This document shows, piece by piece, positions 32,301 to 42,490 of a stretch of DNA of 64,000 nt. The position numbers and the translations under genes are program-made. Below the pieces are notes generated by a model. It had not been told where the DNA came from. It ran no database searches and was given only the letters and a program-made list of their open reading frames with translations. Source of the DNA: Pseudomonas putida S13.1.2. GTDB taxonomy: Bacteria; Pseudomonadota; Gammaproteobacteria; Pseudomonadales; Pseudomonadaceae. Where the stretch lies: contig NZ_CP010979.1 in NCBI RefSeq assembly GCF_000498395.2, positions 5,676,501 through 5,740,500 of the forward strand. The letters run 5' to 3'. The stretch's first letter is position 1. Each line of letters starts with the position of its first letter.

Positions 32301-35072
32301 TCAGGAAGTATGCGCCGGGTCCGCCTTGGCTTCCCGGTGATTGGCCCAGTACTGGATCAGTTCGCGCAACTGCGACAGCTCGACCGGCTTGGCCATGTGC
32401 CCGTCCATGCCCGCCAGCCGGGCGCGTTCCTTGTGTTCTGTAAGAATGTGCGCGGTCAGCGCCACCACCGGAGTGCGCTGGCGCTGGTTGGCGGTTTCCC
32501 ACGCACGCAGCTGCTGGGTGGCCGAGAAACCGTCCAGAACCGGCATTTCGCAGTCCATCAGCACCAGGTCATAGCGCTGGTTTTTCATCGCCTGCAGGGC
32601 CTCTTCGCCATTGCACGCGGTGTCGGGCTCAAGGTTTAGCTTGCCAAGCATGCCGCGTATCACCTTGGTGGAAATGCTGTTGTCCTCGGCAACCAGCACG
32701 CGGAAGTCGCCGGGCAGGTCCAGCGCCTGCGGGACACCGGGCAGGCTGGCCGGCACTGCCTGATCGCGGCCACGCTGGGCCAGTTCTTCGGCCAGGGTGG
32801 TTTTCAGCGTGTAGCCGGCCACCGGCTTGGCAAGTATCCGTTTCACCCCGGCGTTGCGTGCGATGACCTTGCTCGGCGCATTGCTGATGCCGGTGAGCAT
32901 CACCACCAGGATGTCGTGGTTCAGGCTCGGGTCTTCCTTGATCTTGGCGGCCAGCTGCATGCCGGTCATGCCGGGCATGTTCTGGTCCAGCAGCACGGCG
33001 TCGAAGTAGTCGCGCAGGTGTGCCTTGGTGCGCAGAAGGGCCAGGGCTTCCTTGCCCGACGGCACCGCGCTGACGTTCATGCCCCAGGCGCTGCATTGTT
33101 GCACCAGCACCTTGCGGCAGGTGTCATTGTCGTCCACTACCAGCACGCGGGCATCGCGCAGCGGGCTGTCGAGGTCGGTCGGTGGCTGTTCCAGGCGAGA
33201 AGGGTCCAGCGGCAGGGTCAGCCACAGGGTGTTGCCCATGCCGGTGCTGCTTTTTATGCCGAACTCGCCCTGCATCAGGCCGATCAGCTGCTTGGCGATG
33301 ACCAGCCCCAGGTGGCCGCCCAGCTTGTTGCTGGACAAGAAGTGGTGGCTGTGCAACTCGGCCTGCAACAAGGCTTCACGGTCTGCGGCGGCCAACGGCT
33401 CGCCGCTGTCCTGCACGGCGATGCGCAGGCGCGGTACCTCACCCCGTTGGTCCAGCGCCACCACCAGCAGGATCTCGCCGTGGTCGGTATTTTTCAGGGC
33501 GTTTTCCAGCAGGCTCGACAAGGCCTGGCGCAGGCGCGTCGGGTCGCCACTGATCACCCGCGGTACTTGCGGCTGGGTAAAGCTGATCAGCTCGATGTTC
33601 TGCTGCTCGGCCTTGGCGCGGAAGATGTTCAGGCAATCCTCGATCAGCGCATTGAGGTCGAACTGCACGTCATCCAGTTCGATCTGCCGGGATTCCAGCT
33701 TGGAAATGTCGAGAATTTCGTTGATCAGCGTCAGCAGCTCGTTGCCAGCGCTGTGGATGGTCTGCACGTAGTCACGCTGTTTGACTGACAGCGGTGTGCC
33801 CAACAGCAATTCAGTCATGCCCAGCACGCCGTTCATGGGGGTGCGGATTTCGTGGCTGATCTTGGCCAGGAACTCGGCTTTCGCGTTTATTTCGGCATCG
33901 CTGGCGGCCAGGGCGCGGCTGGCGCTGAAGCGCTCCTCGCTCATGCGGCGCAGGCGCTCGCTGACTGCCAGGTTGAGCAGCAGGCCGCTGGCCACGGCCA
34001 GCCCCAGCAGGACGCACAGTAGCCAAGGCGTCGAGGTGCGGGTCAGGCCTAGCAGTGCCGGCAGCAGCACCAGCCCCCCCAGGTTGAACACCACCATGGC
34101 CAGGCTGAACAAGCGACCGGGCGCGTAGCCCCGGTACCAGTGGTAGCTGCTGACCAGCAGCATGCTCACGCTGCCCAGGGCCATCAGGGCGTAGGTCATC
34201 AGGTTGAGCGGCAGGGTGTCGACAAACAACAGCACCAGCCCGCTGAGCCCCACCACCAGCATTTCGCCCTGCAGCAGGCGGTTGATCCGCGGTGCGTTGC
34301 ACGGGGTGAAGAAGTGCTGGGTGAAATACAGCCCCGCCAGGCCGGCCAGTACCAGCGTGAGGTAGGCGGCCGGGGTTTGCGCGTTGTGCCACACGTGCCA
34401 CCAGGGGCCGCTGAGGTTGAGCAGGATCAGGCCGCTGAGCAGCATCAGGCCGTGGTACAGCGCCAGTATCAGGGTGGTGGTGGAGCGGCTGTAGAGGAAG
34501 CGGATCAGGTTGTGCAGGATCAACATGACCAGGCCGCCGAACAGCATGCCGAACAGCAGTGGCTGGCTCTGGTCCGAGGCGGCTACGGCCGCAGGTTCCA
34601 GGCTGATGGCTGGGCGCAACTGGTGCTCGGAGACCAGGCGCAGGTAGATGTCCAGCGGTTGCCGGCTGTTGGGCAGGGGCAGTACATGGTCGCTGCCACG
34701 CAGGGTCGGGCTGGCATTGCCGGCCTGGCGCCCGTGGTGCAGCTGACGCAGAAGTTGATCGCCTTCGAGGGCGTACAGGTCAAGGCCAGAAAGGTCGGGG
34801 GCGAATACCCGTAGCAGTTGCTCCTGGTCGCCTGGTTCCAGGCGGTAGTGCAGCCACAAGGCCTGTTCCGGCGGCGCGGCATTCAGTTCGGCAAGCACCA
34901 GCGGGCTGAACTGGTTGCGGTAGCGCTCGGAGCGTACATCGCTCAGTTGCAGGTTAGCCTGTTCGTCGAGCAGAACGGTCCAGCCTGCGTCATGTTCGGC
35001 TGCAGCCGGGAACATGCAGAGCAGGGTCAGCAAGGTGACGATCAGAGCTGAGGCAATCCGAAGCCGACGCAC
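32301..35072 (-). CDS. retS: Hybrid sensor kinase/response regulator RetS
   Basis: A 923-residue hybrid sensor. A signal peptide precedes a periplasmic 7TMR-DISMED2 sensor (about residues 28-165), seven helices (about 175-375), HisKA with His407 in ISHEIRTP, an ATPase-like domain, and two receiver domains (Asp near 694 in LLDQNMPG, and near 837 in LMDCEMP). The ATPase glycine boxes are altered: DSGEP where DxGxG is usual, and GGHLGL. This domain set, the length and the position next to purD match RetS of P. aeruginosa, which binds GacS and blocks the Gac/Rsm switch from acute to biofilm behaviour. Confidence 0.87.
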   Translation of the reverse strand: MRRLRIASALIVTLLTLLCMFPAAAEHDAGWTVLLDEQANLQLSDVRSERYRNQFSPLVLAELNAAPPEQALWLHYRLEPGDQEQLLRVFAPDLSGLDLYALEGDQLLRQLHHGRQAGNASPTLRGSDHVLPLPNSRQPLDIYLRLVSEHQLRPAISLEPAAVAASDQSQPLLFGMLFGGLVMLILHNLIRFLYSRSTTTLILALYHGLMLLSGLILLNLSGPWWHVWHNAQTPAAYLTLVLAGLAGLYFTQHFFTPCNAPRINRLLQGEMLVVGLSGLVLLFVDTLPLNLMTYALMALGSVSMLLVSSYHWYRGYAPGRLFSLAMVVFNLGGLVLLPALLGLTRTSTPWLLCVLLGLAVASGLLLNLAVSERLRRMSEERFSASRALAASDAEINAKAEFLAKISHEIRTPMNGVLGMTELLLGTPLSVKQRDYVQTIHSAGNELLTLINEILDISKLESRQIELDDVQFDLNALIEDCLNIFRAKAEQQNIELISFTQPQVPRVISGDPTRLRQALSSLLENALKNTDHGEILLVVALDQRGEVPRLRIAVQDSGEPLAAADREALLQAELHSHHFLSSNKLGGHLGLVIAKQLIGLMQGEFGIKSSTGMGNTLWLTLPLDPSRLEQPPTDLDSPLRDARVLVVDDNDTCRKVLVQQCSAWGMNVSAVPSGKEALALLRTKAHLRDYFDAVLLDQNMPGMTGMQLAAKIKEDPSLNHDILVVMLTGISNAPSKVIARNAGVKRILAKPVAGYTLKTTLAEELAQRGRDQAVPASLPGVPQALDLPGDFRVLVAEDNSISTKVIRGMLGKLNLEPDTACNGEEALQAMKNQRYDLVLMDCEMPVLDGFSATQQLRAWETANQRQRTPVVALTAHILTEHKERARLAGMDGHMAKPVELSQLRELIQYWANHREAKADPAHTS

Positions 35073-35135
35073 TACGAGATCCCTTCTTAGCCGATGTGCC
35101 GGGTACTAACTATGCGCGGCGCGCCAAGTCGAAGG

Positions 35136-35156
35136 CAAGGCCCGTGCCGGGCCTTG
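35136..35156 (-). terminator. Hairpin downstream of purD
   Basis: CAAGGCCCG-tgc-CGGGCCTTG, a perfect 9-bp stem, 66 bp after the purD stop and before retS on the same strand. No clear T-run follows. Confidence 0.5.
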
Positions 35157-35222
35157 TCGACGAGCCGGATACCGTGCGCCGGGCGGTTGACAGCCCTGGG
35201 CGGCACGGCATTCCGGTAATGC

Positions 35223-36518
35223 TTACTGCTGGTGCTCACCGCGCTCGCGGGCAATGGCCCGGTAGCCGATGTCAGTGCGGTAGAAACTGCCGTTCCAGCT
35301 CACTTCCTTGGCCAGGCGGTAAGCCTGCTGCTGCGCATCGGCAACCGTGCTGCCCATTGCCGTGGCGCACAGCACGCGCCCGCCGTTGGTGGCCACTTGG
35401 CCGTCCTTGAGCGAAGTACCGGCATGGAACACCTTGCCTTCGATCTTGGCCGCTGCGTCCAGGCCGCTGATCACGTCGCCCTTGGCATAGTCGCCCGGGT
35501 AACCGCCAGCTGCCAGCACCACGCCCAGGCTCGGGCGCGGGTCCCACTGGGCTTCGACCTTGTCCAGCGCCTTGGCGAAGGCGGCTTCGATCAACAGCAC
35601 CAGGCTCGACTCCAGGCGCAGCATGACCGGCTGGGTCTCTGGGTCGCCGAAGCGGCAGTTGAACTCGATGACCTTGGGGTTGCCCGCCTTGTCGATCATC
35701 AGGCCAGCATAGAGGAAGCCGGTGTAGACGTTGCCTTCCTCGGCCATGCCGCGCACGGTTGGCCAGATCACCTGGTCCATCACGCGCTGGTGCACGTCGG
35801 CGGTAACGACGGGGGCAGGGGAGTAGGCACCCATGCCGCCGGTGTTCGGGCCAGTGTCCTGGTCGCCGACGCGCTTGTGGTCCTGGCTGGTGGCCATGGG
35901 CAGCACGTTGTGGCCGTCGACCATGACGATGAAGCTGGCTTCTTCGCCGTCCAGGAACTCTTCGATCACCACACGCGAACCCGCTTCACCGAAGGCGTTG
36001 CCGGCCAGCATGTCACGCACGGCGGCTTCGGCTTCTTCGAGGGTCATGGCGACGATCACGCCTTTGCCCGCAGCCAGGCCGTCGGCCTTGATCACGATCG
36101 GCGCACCTTTTTCTTGCAGGTAGGCCAGGGCCGGCTCGATTTCGGTGAAGTTCTGGTAGTCGGCGGTCGGGATCTTGTGACGCGCCAGGAAGTCCTTGGT
36201 GAAGGCCTTGGAGCCTTCCAGCTGGGCCGCACCCTTGGTTGGGCCGAAGCAGTCCAGGCCACGGCTGCGGAACAGGTCGACCACACCGATGACCAGCGGT
36301 GCTTCCGGGCCGACGATGGTCAGGTCGACGTTTTTCTCGGCGAAGTCGGCCAGTTGTTCCAGGGCGCAGACGTCGATGGCGACGTTCTCGCACTTGGCTT
36401 CAATGGCGGTGCCGGCGTTGCCTGGGGCAACGAAGACTTTCTCGACGCGTGGGTCCTGGGCAACTTTCCAGGCCAGGGCGTGCTCGCGGCCGCCGCTGCC
36501 GATGATCAAAACTTTCAT
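35223..36518 (-). CDS. purD: Phosphoribosylamine-glycine ligase
   Basis: A 431-residue GARS enzyme with an ATP-grasp fold. The N-terminal domain opens MKVLIIGSGGREHALAW; the ATP-binding part includes PIVIKADGLAAGKGVIVA near 138, and the GGMGAYSPAPV stretch lies near 230. It joins glycine to phosphoribosylamine in the second step of purine synthesis. The ATG at 36518 fits the family start; the longer frame comes from the structured purH-purD gap. It is likely transcribed with purH, 182 bp upstream. Confidence 0.96.
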   Translation of the reverse strand: MKVLIIGSGGREHALAWKVAQDPRVEKVFVAPGNAGTAIEAKCENVAIDVCALEQLADFAEKNVDLTIVGPEAPLVIGVVDLFRSRGLDCFGPTKGAAQLEGSKAFTKDFLARHKIPTADYQNFTEIEPALAYLQEKGAPIVIKADGLAAGKGVIVAMTLEEAEAAVRDMLAGNAFGEAGSRVVIEEFLDGEEASFIVMVDGHNVLPMATSQDHKRVGDQDTGPNTGGMGAYSPAPVVTADVHQRVMDQVIWPTVRGMAEEGNVYTGFLYAGLMIDKAGNPKVIEFNCRFGDPETQPVMLRLESSLVLLIEAAFAKALDKVEAQWDPRPSLGVVLAAGGYPGDYAKGDVISGLDAAAKIEGKVFHAGTSLKDGQVATNGGRVLCATAMGSTVADAQQQAYRLAKEVSWNGSFYRTDIGYRAIARERGEHQQ

Positions 36519-36577
36519 GTCAAAACCTCGAATTCTTTCGGGCGCAAAGCGAAGCCTCACGCTGTACGAGGTCGCAA

Positions 36578-36680
36578 TGAAGCAGGTAGATGCAAGGCGG
36601 GGCCGGTTCCGATGAGCGGAGTTGCCTTCTGGCAATGAGCATCAGCGGAACCGGCCCCAACGCAGCAGATGCCTGCTTCA
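36578..36680 (-). promoter_or_regulatory. Nested inverted-repeat structure between purH and purD
   Basis: An extended stem-loop: outer TGAAGCAGG/CCTGCTTCA (36578-36586 with 36672-36680), middle GGGGCCGGTTCC/GGAACCGGCCCC (36599-36610 with 36647-36658), GATG/CATC (36611-36614 with 36640-36643) and an inner TTGCC-ttct-GGCAA (36622-36635). The pairing is symmetric, so the strand is set by the genes. It may be an attenuator, a processing site or a small RNA. Confidence 0.6.
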
Positions 36681-36700
36681 GTGCGGCCGATTGCCGTAAA

Positions 36701-38308
36701 TCAGTGGCGGAAGTGGCGCATGCCGGTGAATACCATCGCGATGCCGGCTTCGTCAGCGGCGGCAATCACCTCGGCATCACGCATCGAGCCACCCGGCTGG
36801 ATCACGGCGCTGATACCCACTTTAGCCGCATTGTCGATGCCATCACGGAACGGGAAGAACGCATCCGATGCCATGACTGCGCCCTGCACCTGCAGGCCAG
36901 CATGCTCGGCCTTGATTGCGGCAATACGCGCGGAGTTGACGCGGCTCATCTGGCCAGCGCCGACGCCAATGGTCTGGCGCTGCTTGGCGTAGACAATGGC
37001 GTTGGACTTGACGAACTTGGCCACTTTCCAGGCAAACACCAGGTCGTGGATTTCTTGTTCGGTCGGGGCGCGTTTGGTGACGATCTTCAGGTCATCGGCG
37101 GTGATCATGCCGATATCGCGGCTTTGTACCAGCAGGCCACCGTTGACCCGCTTGAAGTCCCAGCCGGCAGCGCGGTCGGCTGGCCACTCGCCGCATTCCA
37201 GCAAGCGTACGTTCTGCTTGGCAGCCACCACGTCGCGGGCAGCCTGGGAAATTTTTGGCGCGATGATCACTTCGACGAACTGGCGCTCGACGATGGCCTT
37301 GGCAGTTTCGCCGTCCAGTTCGCGGTTGAAGGCAATGATGCCGCCGAAGGCCGACTCGGTGTCGGTGGCGTAGGCCAGGTCGTAGGCCTTGCGGATGCCG
37401 CCTTCGTCTTCAGGCACAACAGCCACGCCGCACGGGTTGGCGTGCTTGACGATGACACAGGCCGGCTTGACGAAGCTCTTCACGCACTCCAGCGCGGCGT
37501 CGGTGTCGGCCACGTTGTTGAACGACAGCTCCTTGCCCTGCAGCTGGATGGCGGTGGAAATGCTGGCTTCGCCTTTTTTGGCTTCTACGTAGAACGCCGC
37601 GCTCTGGTGCGGGTTCTCGCCGTAGCGCATTTCCTGGGCCTTGACGAACTGGCTGTTGAAGGTGCGCGGGAATTCGCTGCGTGCGGAAGTCGAAAGGGTG
37701 TCCTTGGCCTGGTCGATGGTGCCCATGTAGTTGGCGATCATGCCGTCGTAGGCTGCAGTGTGCTCGAACGCCTTGAGCATCAGGTCGAAGCGCTGGGCGT
37801 AGGTCAGGCCGCCGGCCTTGAGGCCTTCGACGATGCCGGCGTAGTCACTGGCGTTGACCACGATAGCAACATCTTTGTGGTTCTTGGCTGCCGAACGGAC
37901 CATGGTCGGGCCGCCGATGTCGATGTTCTCGATGGCGGTCGGCAGGTCACAGCCAGGCTTGGAAATGGTGGCTTCGAACGGGTACAGGTTGACCGCAACC
38001 AGGTCGATCGGCTTGATACCGTGCTCGCTCATGATGGCGTCGTCGGTGCCGCGACGGCCGAGGATGCCACCGTGGATTTTCGGGTGCAGGGTCTTGACCC
38101 GGCCATCCATCATTTCGGCGAAGCCGGTGTAGTCGGCCACTTCCACCGCGTTCACGCCGTTGTCCTTGAGCAGCTTGTAGGTGCCGCCGGTGGACAGGAT
38201 CTCGACACCGAGCTGCTGCAGCTCACGGGCGAATTCGAGGATACCGGTCTTGTCGGAGACGCTGATCAGGGCGCGGCGGACTGGCAGGCGGGTAGTCTGG
38301 TCGGTCAT
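36701..38308 (-). CDS. purH: Bifunctional AICAR formyltransferase/IMP cyclohydrolase
   Basis: A 535-residue bifunctional enzyme. Residues about 10-150 form the MGS-like IMP cyclohydrolase domain ([15 protein letters not shown], then [13 protein letters not shown]); residues about 205-535 form the AICAR transformylase domain, including the [10 protein letters not shown] region and [10 protein letters not shown] near 275. It completes the last two steps to IMP. The start at 38308 ([14 protein letters not shown]) was chosen over an ATG four codons earlier by similarity to known PurH starts. The fis terminator lies just upstream. Confidence 0.96.
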   Translation of the reverse strand: MTDQTTRLPVRRALISVSDKTGILEFARELQQLGVEILSTGGTYKLLKDNGVNAVEVADYTGFAEMMDGRVKTLHPKIHGGILGRRGTDDAIMSEHGIKPIDLVAVNLYPFEATISKPGCDLPTAIENIDIGGPTMVRSAAKNHKDVAIVVNASDYAGIVEGLKAGGLTYAQRFDLMLKAFEHTAAYDGMIANYMGTIDQAKDTLSTSARSEFPRTFNSQFVKAQEMRYGENPHQSAAFYVEAKKGEASISTAIQLQGKELSFNNVADTDAALECVKSFVKPACVIVKHANPCGVAVVPEDEGGIRKAYDLAYATDTESAFGGIIAFNRELDGETAKAIVERQFVEVIIAPKISQAARDVVAAKQNVRLLECGEWPADRAAGWDFKRVNGGLLVQSRDIGMITADDLKIVTKRAPTEQEIHDLVFAWKVAKFVKSNAIVYAKQRQTIGVGAGQMSRVNSARIAAIKAEHAGLQVQGAVMASDAFFPFRDGIDNAAKVGISAVIQPGGSMRDAEVIAAADEAGIAMVFTGMRHFRH

Positions 38309-38338
38309 TTCGGGTTCCAATAACGCGGTGGAGTCTGC

Positions 38339-38372
38339 AAAAAAGGCGCCTCTGTTCAGGGAGCCGCCTTTT
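38339..38372 (-). terminator. Intrinsic terminator after fis
   Basis: On the minus strand AAAAGGCGGCTC pairs with GAGGCGCCTTTT (one mismatch) around an 8-nt loop, followed by a run of six Ts. This is a classical rho-independent terminator, 17 bp after the fis stop. Confidence 0.85.
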
Positions 38373-38389
38373 CTGGTTGGGATTCTGGC

Positions 38390-38710
38390 TTACAGCAAGT
38401 CGTACTGCTTGAGCTTCTTGCGCAGGGTGCCTCGGTTCAGCCCGAGCATCTCGCTGGCCTTGGTCTGGTTGCCCTTCACGTAGTTCATCACGCTTTCGAG
38501 CAGGGGCGCCTCCACTTCGGAGAGCACCAGGTTGTACACGTCCGTGACGGTCGCGCCTTCCAGGTGGGCGAAGTAGTTGTGCAGCGCCTTCTCGACGCTG
38601 TCGCGAAGGGTCTGGCCCTCTTCGCTCGGCGTGTTGAGGTGCTGTTTCAGGTTGGCGTTGTCGCTCACGGGCGTTGTTCCACTCACAAAATTCTCGGTCA
38701 TCATCGTCAT
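38390..38710 (-). CDS. fis: DNA-binding protein Fis
   Basis: A 106-residue nucleoid protein. The C-terminal helix-turn-helix [20 protein letters not shown] (about residues 80-100) is the DNA-binding part; the N-terminal half forms the dimer and beta-hairpin arms. It bends DNA and activates growth-related promoters. The start ATG at 38710 overlaps the dusB stop by 4 bp (ATGA), the usual dusB-fis operon. The terminator at 38339 ends the transcript. Confidence 0.96.
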   Translation of the reverse strand: MTMMTENFVSGTTPVSDNANLKQHLNTPSEEGQTLRDSVEKALHNYFAHLEGATVTDVYNLVLSEVEAPLLESVMNYVKGNQTKASEMLGLNRGTLRKKLKQYDLL

Positions 38711-39720
38711 GCGGCCACCCCTTGTCCGTCCTCTGTCTCAAGGCTCTGTCGACGTTCACTGAAAAACGCGCGAACGTTGGCGCACTGCGCTTGTGTGTCT
38801 TCCAAAGCGTTGAACCGGGAGCGAAACTCCTTGCCGCCGGGTCGTGTTGCCAGGTACCAGCCAACGTGCTTGCGGGCGATACGTACGCCCATCACATCGC
38901 CATAAAAGGCATGTAACGCGGCCAGGTGCTCCAGCAGGATACGTTCCACTTCGTCCAGTTGCGGCGCTGGCAGGTGTTCGCCAGTGCGCAGGTAATGCTC
39001 GATCTCGCGAAAGATCCATGGCCGCCCTTGGGCGGCCCGGCCGATCAACAAGCCGTCGACCCCGGTGGCATCCAGCACCGCCCGGGCCTTTTCTGGCGAA
39101 GTGATATCGCCATTGGCAAAGACCGGGATCGACACCGCTTGCTTGATGCCCGCGATGGTGTCGTATTCGGCTTCGCCGGTGTACAGATCGGCGCGTGTAC
39201 GGCCATGTACCGCCAGCGCCTGGATGCCGGCCTGTTCGGCGATCTTCGCCACGTTCAGGCCGTTCTTGTTTGCCCGGTCCCAACCGGTGCGGATCTTCAG
39301 GGTCACCGGGACGTCCACAGCGCCGACCACGGCGTGGAGGATCTCGCTGACCAAGGCTTCATCTCTCAATAAAGCAGAGCCTGCAGCTTTGTTGCAGACT
39401 TTTTTAGCCGGGCAGCCCATGTTGATGTCGATGATCTGGGCACCCGCTTCGACATTGGCCTTTGCTGCCGCAGCCATCATCTGCGCATCACCACCGGCGA
39501 TCTGCACCGAGCGTGGCTCGGGATCACCTTCATGGATGCGGCGCAGGCTCGACTTGCGGCTGTTCCACAGGCTCATGTCGCTGGAGACCATTTCCGAGAC
39601 CACCATGCCCGCACCCAGGCGCTTGCAAAGTGTACGGAAAGGTTGGTCCGTGACCCCGGCCATGGGGGCGAGGATCAGGTTGTTACGTAGTGTGTATGGG
39701 CCGATGCGTACCGCCGACAT
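38707..39720 (-). CDS. dusB: tRNA-dihydrouridine synthase B
   Basis: A 337-residue FMN-dependent TIM-barrel enzyme, starting [20 protein letters not shown]. The catalytic Cys lies in [19 protein letters not shown] near 105, and the FMN/tRNA site [16 protein letters not shown] near 167. It reduces uridine 17 in tRNA. It forms the classical operon with fis. The start at 39720 was chosen by family N-terminus; the longer frame contains only REP sequence. A -10-like TATCAT lies 54-59 bp before the ATG on the minus strand. Confidence 0.95.
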   Translation of the reverse strand: MSAVRIGPYTLRNNLILAPMAGVTDQPFRTLCKRLGAGMVVSEMVSSDMSLWNSRKSSLRRIHEGDPEPRSVQIAGGDAQMMAAAAKANVEAGAQIIDINMGCPAKKVCNKAAGSALLRDEALVSEILHAVVGAVDVPVTLKIRTGWDRANKNGLNVAKIAEQAGIQALAVHGRTRADLYTGEAEYDTIAGIKQAVSIPVFANGDITSPEKARAVLDATGVDGLLIGRAAQGRPWIFREIEHYLRTGEHLPAPQLDEVERILLEHLAALHAFYGDVMGVRIARKHVGWYLATRPGGKEFRSRFNALEDTQAQCANVRAFFSERRQSLETEDGQGVAA

Positions 39721-39878
39721 AGGTGATCCCTGTTGTGGGGCCGGATCTTGGAGTTCGAAAAAGGGTGGGCATGATACCCGCTCTCGGTGACCGGATAAAG
39801 ATGGATTTGGATAAAATCTGAACAGTTGTCGGCTTATGACTTTTGGTATGAGCCAGGACCCGGGTGTCGCGCGGCCCC

Positions 39879-39967
39879 CTGTGGGAGCGGGCGCGCCCGC
39901 GAAGCAGACGCCGCGGTGCATGGCACGGGCTTTTTGCCCGTGTTCGCGGGCATGCCCGCTCCCACAG
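39879..39967. repeat. Composite REP element with central hairpin, copy 2
   Basis: Outward REP arms flank a central stem ACGGGC-ttttt-GCCCGT. It has the same layout as the elements at 21650 and 61395, but with a compensatory base-pair change in the central stem. It lies in the DUF3426-dusB gap. Confidence 0.85.
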
Positions 39968-39978
39968 GGTTGTGCTGA

Positions 39979-41337
39979 CTATTCCGGCGAGCGGAAGCTG
40001 AGGCTGTAGTTCACGGCCTTCGGCCCCGGGTCGAGGATGTCCAGGGCGATATGGATCGGCGTCTGGCTTGGCATGTCGCCACGCCCGGCCAACTCGCCGG
40101 ACAGGTACTCGCTGGGCTTGAAGCGCCGGCTGGCGATCAGCTGGCCATTGAGGTCGGCAAAACGCAGTTCCAGCAGCGGGAACGGTTGCGCGAACGGTGC
40201 ACGGTTGTAGATGATCGCATCGACGATCAGGGCGCCTTTGAAGTCCGGGTGGCTGCGCACCACCAGGTTGCTGCTCTTGATTCTTGCGATATCGACGCGG
40301 GTCGGCACCTGGCACCCGACCATCGGGCAAATTTGCTGGAAGATCGGCCGGTACTGGTCCTGGCGGGCCATCTCGTCGAAGTGGAACCACACATACTGGA
40401 ACGCCAGCAGGCCAGCGGCCAGCAGGGTCAGGAAGCCCCATAGCAGGCGCTTGCCCCAGTTGGGCGCAGGTTTTTCCCAGCCCAGTTGCAGCGGGTCGTC
40501 CACCACGTCGACCAGCGGCTCCTTGCGCACCGGGCGCCCGGGCTTGCTGGCAAGGCCTGGCTCCAGGCGTTCACCCGGCAGCGGCTCGAGGGGGTCGTCG
40601 TCGCGCGCCGACAGGTGCAGCGCCAGCGGTTCATCGTCGCGGGCGCTCAGGCCTTTTTCCGGGTTTTCGTCATCGCTGGCGTGCAGCGGTTCGCTGAATG
40701 CGGGCTGGTCATCGGCTTCGGCTGCGCGGTGTACGGGCGGCTCGTCATCGATGTCCAGGTCAAGGTTACGGCCCAGGGTCGGCTCGGTGCGCTCGCCGGG
40801 TGCAGGGTCCAGCTCCAGCTCCAGGGGCTGCGGCTCCAGCAGCACAGGGCTGGGCTCTGCCGGCGTTTGGGGCTCGAAGGGCTCATCGGTGGCGTTGCCG
40901 AACAGGTCGTCCGCATGTTCGTCCGGGTGCAGTTCGTCTCGCCGCGCCTGCAGCCCGTCATCCAGGTTGGCGGGGCGTGTCGGGGCCGGTTGGCCGCGTC
41001 GCTCCAGGCGTGCCAGTTCCTGGTCAAGGTCAAGTGCGTCCAGCGCCTGGGCGGTCAGCGCCCAATCCTCGTCAGGGGTGATGCTGCGCTCGTGGGTGAC
41101 CGGCTCGGGCGTCATCGCCGGCTCTGCTACAGGCTCGGCAGGCGCAGCTGGCACAGGCACAGGCACCGGCACCTCAGGTGCGCTGGCACGGTTCTGCTCC
41201 AGCAGTTGCTTGGCGGCATTGAACACCTGAAGGCAATGGCCGCAGCGCACCACGCCGCGGGCCACGCTCAACTGGTGGTGGGTGACGCGAAAGCTGGTCT
41301 GGCAATGCGGGCACTGTGTGACGAAACTGTCGGTCAT
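39979..41337 (-). CDS. Zinc-ribbon and DUF3426 domain protein
   Basis: A 452-residue protein in three parts. An N-terminal MJ0042-type zinc ribbon has CPHC at residues 9-12 and CGHC near 32-35. A long acidic, low-complexity middle (about 60-290) is rich in Glu, Asp, Pro and Leu. One transmembrane helix lies near 305-325 (LLWGFLTLLAAGLLAFQYVW), followed by a DUF3426 beta-domain. The family often sits beside prmA in gamma-proteobacteria, as here (42 bp). The function is unknown; the topology would put the zinc ribbon in the cytoplasm and the DUF3426 domain in the periplasm. Confidence 0.85.
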   Translation of the reverse strand: MTDSFVTQCPHCQTSFRVTHHQLSVARGVVRCGHCLQVFNAAKQLLEQNRASAPEVPVPVPVPAAPAEPVAEPAMTPEPVTHERSITPDEDWALTAQALDALDLDQELARLERRGQPAPTRPANLDDGLQARRDELHPDEHADDLFGNATDEPFEPQTPAEPSPVLLEPQPLELELDPAPGERTEPTLGRNLDLDIDDEPPVHRAAEADDQPAFSEPLHASDDENPEKGLSARDDEPLALHLSARDDDPLEPLPGERLEPGLASKPGRPVRKEPLVDVVDDPLQLGWEKPAPNWGKRLLWGFLTLLAAGLLAFQYVWFHFDEMARQDQYRPIFQQICPMVGCQVPTRVDIARIKSSNLVVRSHPDFKGALIVDAIIYNRAPFAQPFPLLELRFADLNGQLIASRRFKPSEYLSGELAGRGDMPSQTPIHIALDILDPGPKAVNYSLSFRSPE

Positions 41338-41379
41338 GCGGCAATCCGGGAGCTGTGCAGAGGGATATTCTAGGCCCGC

Positions 41380-42258
41380 TTAGCGGCGACGACCACTGAT
41401 GCGCACCCAGCCATCGCGAACGACGACCGGGTCCAGCTCGAAGTCGGCAGCGTACGCCGCAGCCACGTCCTCACCCTGTTCAGCCAGAATGCCGGACAGT
41501 GCCAGCAGGCCACCATGGCGGACCAAGCCGGACAACTGCGGCGCCAGCGACACCAGCGGGCCGGCGAGGATGTTGGCGACCAGCACGTCTGCCTGCATGG
41601 CCGGCATGTGCTCGGGCAGGTACAGCGCCAGCTTTTCATCGGCGATGCCGTTGCGTTGGGCATTGTCGCGCGAAGCCTCGATGGCCTGCACGTCGATGTC
41701 GGTACCGACCGCTTCACGGGCGCCCAGCAGCAGCGAGGCGATGGCCAGGATGCCCGAGCCGCAGCCGAAGTCCAGCACCTGGGTGCCTTCGAGCTGCTGG
41801 CCGTCGAGCCATTCCAGGCACAGGGCAGTGGTGGGGTGGGTGCCAGTGCCGAAAGCAAGGCCCGGGTCCAGCAGCAGGTTGACCGCGTCCTTTTCCGGGG
41901 CGTCGTGCCAGCTGGGCACGATCCACAGGCGGCGGCCAAAACGCATGGGCTGGAAGTTGTCCATCCAGCTGCGCTCCCAGTCCTGGTCCTCGATCACCTC
42001 GGCCTGGTGCTGGGGCAGTTCGGCGCCGGTCAGCAGGCGCAGGTGGGCAAACACCTGATCGGGCTCGGCATCGGCCTCGAACAGCGCCAGCAGATGGGTG
42101 TGCGACCACAGCGGGGTGGTGTTGAGGTCTGGCTCGAAGATCGGCTGATCTTCGGCGTCCATGAACGTGACCGAGACGGCGCCTACTTCGAGCAGGGCAT
42201 CTTCGTAGGTTTCGGCTTGTTCCGGGCTGATGGCCAGGCGTACTTGCAGCCAGGGCAT
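41380..42258 (-). CDS. prmA: Ribosomal protein L11 methyltransferase
   Basis: A 292-residue SAM-dependent enzyme. The N-terminal beta-rich substrate-recognition domain (about 1-80, starting [16 protein letters not shown]) precedes a Rossmann methyltransferase with [15 protein letters not shown] near 165 and [12 protein letters not shown] near 228. It trimethylates several amino groups on L11. The ATG at 42258 was preferred to GTG 42267 because the family begins MPW. It leads a group with the DUF3426 gene, dusB and fis. Confidence 0.94.
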   Translation of the reverse strand: MPWLQVRLAISPEQAETYEDALLEVGAVSVTFMDAEDQPIFEPDLNTTPLWSHTHLLALFEADAEPDQVFAHLRLLTGAELPQHQAEVIEDQDWERSWMDNFQPMRFGRRLWIVPSWHDAPEKDAVNLLLDPGLAFGTGTHPTTALCLEWLDGQQLEGTQVLDFGCGSGILAIASLLLGAREAVGTDIDVQAIEASRDNAQRNGIADEKLALYLPEHMPAMQADVLVANILAGPLVSLAPQLSGLVRHGGLLALSGILAEQGEDVAAAYAADFELDPVVVRDGWVRISGRRR

Positions 42259-42359
42259 GGCGGGCACCTTTGGTAAACGACAGGGGCAGCCCTAGGCTGC
42301 GCGAAGGCTGGCAGTTTACGCGAGTGCGGGGGGTTTGTAGAGAAGGCCGGGTGCAGACC

Positions 42360-42477
42360 TTGTGGGAGCGGCCTTGTGTCGCGATTGGGCTGCAGAGCAG
42401 CCCCAGGATCTCGGCATCATGTCAAGATTGCTGGGGCCGCTTAGCGGCCCTTTCGCGACGCAAGGCCGCTCCCACAG
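42360..42477. repeat. Large composite palindrome (ggccttgtgtcgcg type)
   Basis: Outer arms tgtgggagcggccttgtgtc and cgacgcaaggccgctcccac pair across 118 bp with a few differences. Inside are two extra hairpins: GGGCTGC-agA-GCAGCCC and GGGGCCGC-tta-GCGGCCC. It is a different REP class from the rest, between maoC-like and prmA genes. Confidence 0.75.
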
Positions 42478-42490
42478 AGATCGTGGTGTG

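Noticed and set aside
36519-36700. The purD RNA motif described in epsilon-proteobacteria
   Set aside because: The structure found here lies before purD, but nothing in its sequence lets me equate it with that motif, so it is reported only as an unassigned stem-loop.
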